The notes under the pieces were generated by a model. The model was given only the letters and a program-made list of their open reading frames with translations, had not been told where the DNA came from and did not search any database. A stretch of DNA of 14,584 bases from an uncultured Actinomycetes bacterium (GTDB lineage: Bacteria; Actinomycetota; Thermoleophilia; Solirubrobacterales; Solirubrobacteraceae), in NCBI GenBank assembly GCA_937888775.1, contig CALAQT010000371.1:1-14584 (forward strand), in the 5' to 3' direction. Positions within the stretch are counted from its first letter, which is position 1. The number at the start of each line of letters is the position of its first letter. A program made the translations under genes and the position numbers. This document shows, one piece after another, positions 14,422 to 14,584 of the stretch.

Positions 14422-14584
14422 ATGGAGGGCTCGACAGAGGTCCGCAGCTGGTTGCGCTGCTACCGCTGCTGGTCACAGAACCTCGAGGTGCAGGTGCATT
14501 ACGAGGGGATCCATCGGATCGACCCCGAGAGCGGGGAGCGCGGCGAGGTCGTCGACGAGATGCAGGAGGCCGTCGTCCAGTGCC
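14422..14584 (+). CDS. Start of an unknown protein with an early CxxC, cut by the window edge
   Basis: An open frame from ATG 14422 runs off the end of the window; 54 residues are visible. The N-terminus has W-L-R-C-Y-R-C-W (Cys13 and Cys16), and another Cys occurs at residue 54, so a zinc or other metal site is possible. The rest is rich in Glu, Val and Arg. No family was recognised. The frame is given because codon use is GC-rich at third positions and the region would otherwise be empty. TATCAT at 14408-14413 sits where a -10 for a nearly leaderless transcript would be; no ribosome-binding site is visible. It faces away from mobA across 127 bp. Confidence 0.5.
   Translation, partial: MEGSTEVRSWLRCYRCWSQNLEVQVHYEGIHRIDPESGERGEVVDEMQEAVVQC

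Overview
This is a GC-rich stretch of bacterial chromosome with closely packed genes. The gene set (DivIVA-like coiled-coil protein, PucR-type regulator, ClpS, DipZ, high GC) points to an actinobacterium. My best guess is the Thermoleophilia/Solirubrobacterales, but this is judged from protein style only. No rRNA, tRNA, insertion sequence, phage gene or CRISPR array was seen, and no gap between genes exceeds 300 bases.

Layout. Bases 1-366 are the tail of a DHA2-type MFS exporter. A GTG-started crotonyl-CoA carboxylase/reductase gene (ccr, 501-1751) follows, with a 120-aa gene of unknown function 2 bp behind it. A PucR-type regulator (minus) and a fatty-acid/acyl-CoA desaturase (plus) diverge from an AT-richer gap holding three AACTTG hexamers. 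The desaturase converges on a minus-strand cluster read in the order DivIVA-like protein, MBL-fold hydrolase, clpS. Between the desaturase and clpS lies a 20-bp tandem repeat that looks copied from the last codons of clpS. The DivIVA-like gene carries an in-frame 36-bp minisatellite.

From 6720 the plus strand carries an ethylmalonyl-CoA mutase-type B12 enzyme (ecm/meaA) overlapping a MeaB GTPase gene. Next come a decayed C-terminal scrap of a zinc-type alcohol dehydrogenase, a GNAT acetyltransferase and, on the minus strand, a small lipoprotein. The last block is moaA (plus), dipZ (plus) and mobA (minus), followed by the start of an unknown CxxC protein cut by the window edge.

How the genes fit together. 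Ccr makes ethylmalonyl-CoA, Ecm rearranges it to methylsuccinyl-CoA, and MeaB guards and loads the B12 enzyme. Together they represent the ethylmalonyl-CoA pathway (acetyl-CoA assimilation) or a supply of ethylmalonyl-CoA extender units; the remaining pathway genes are not in this window. moaA and mobA are the first step and a late step of molybdenum cofactor synthesis, and they flank an envelope thiol-redox protein (DipZ). I found no clearly novel multi-gene system. The items most worth a second look are the unknown gene coupled to ccr, the clpS-derived repeat, the DivIVA minisatellite and the AACTTG cluster.
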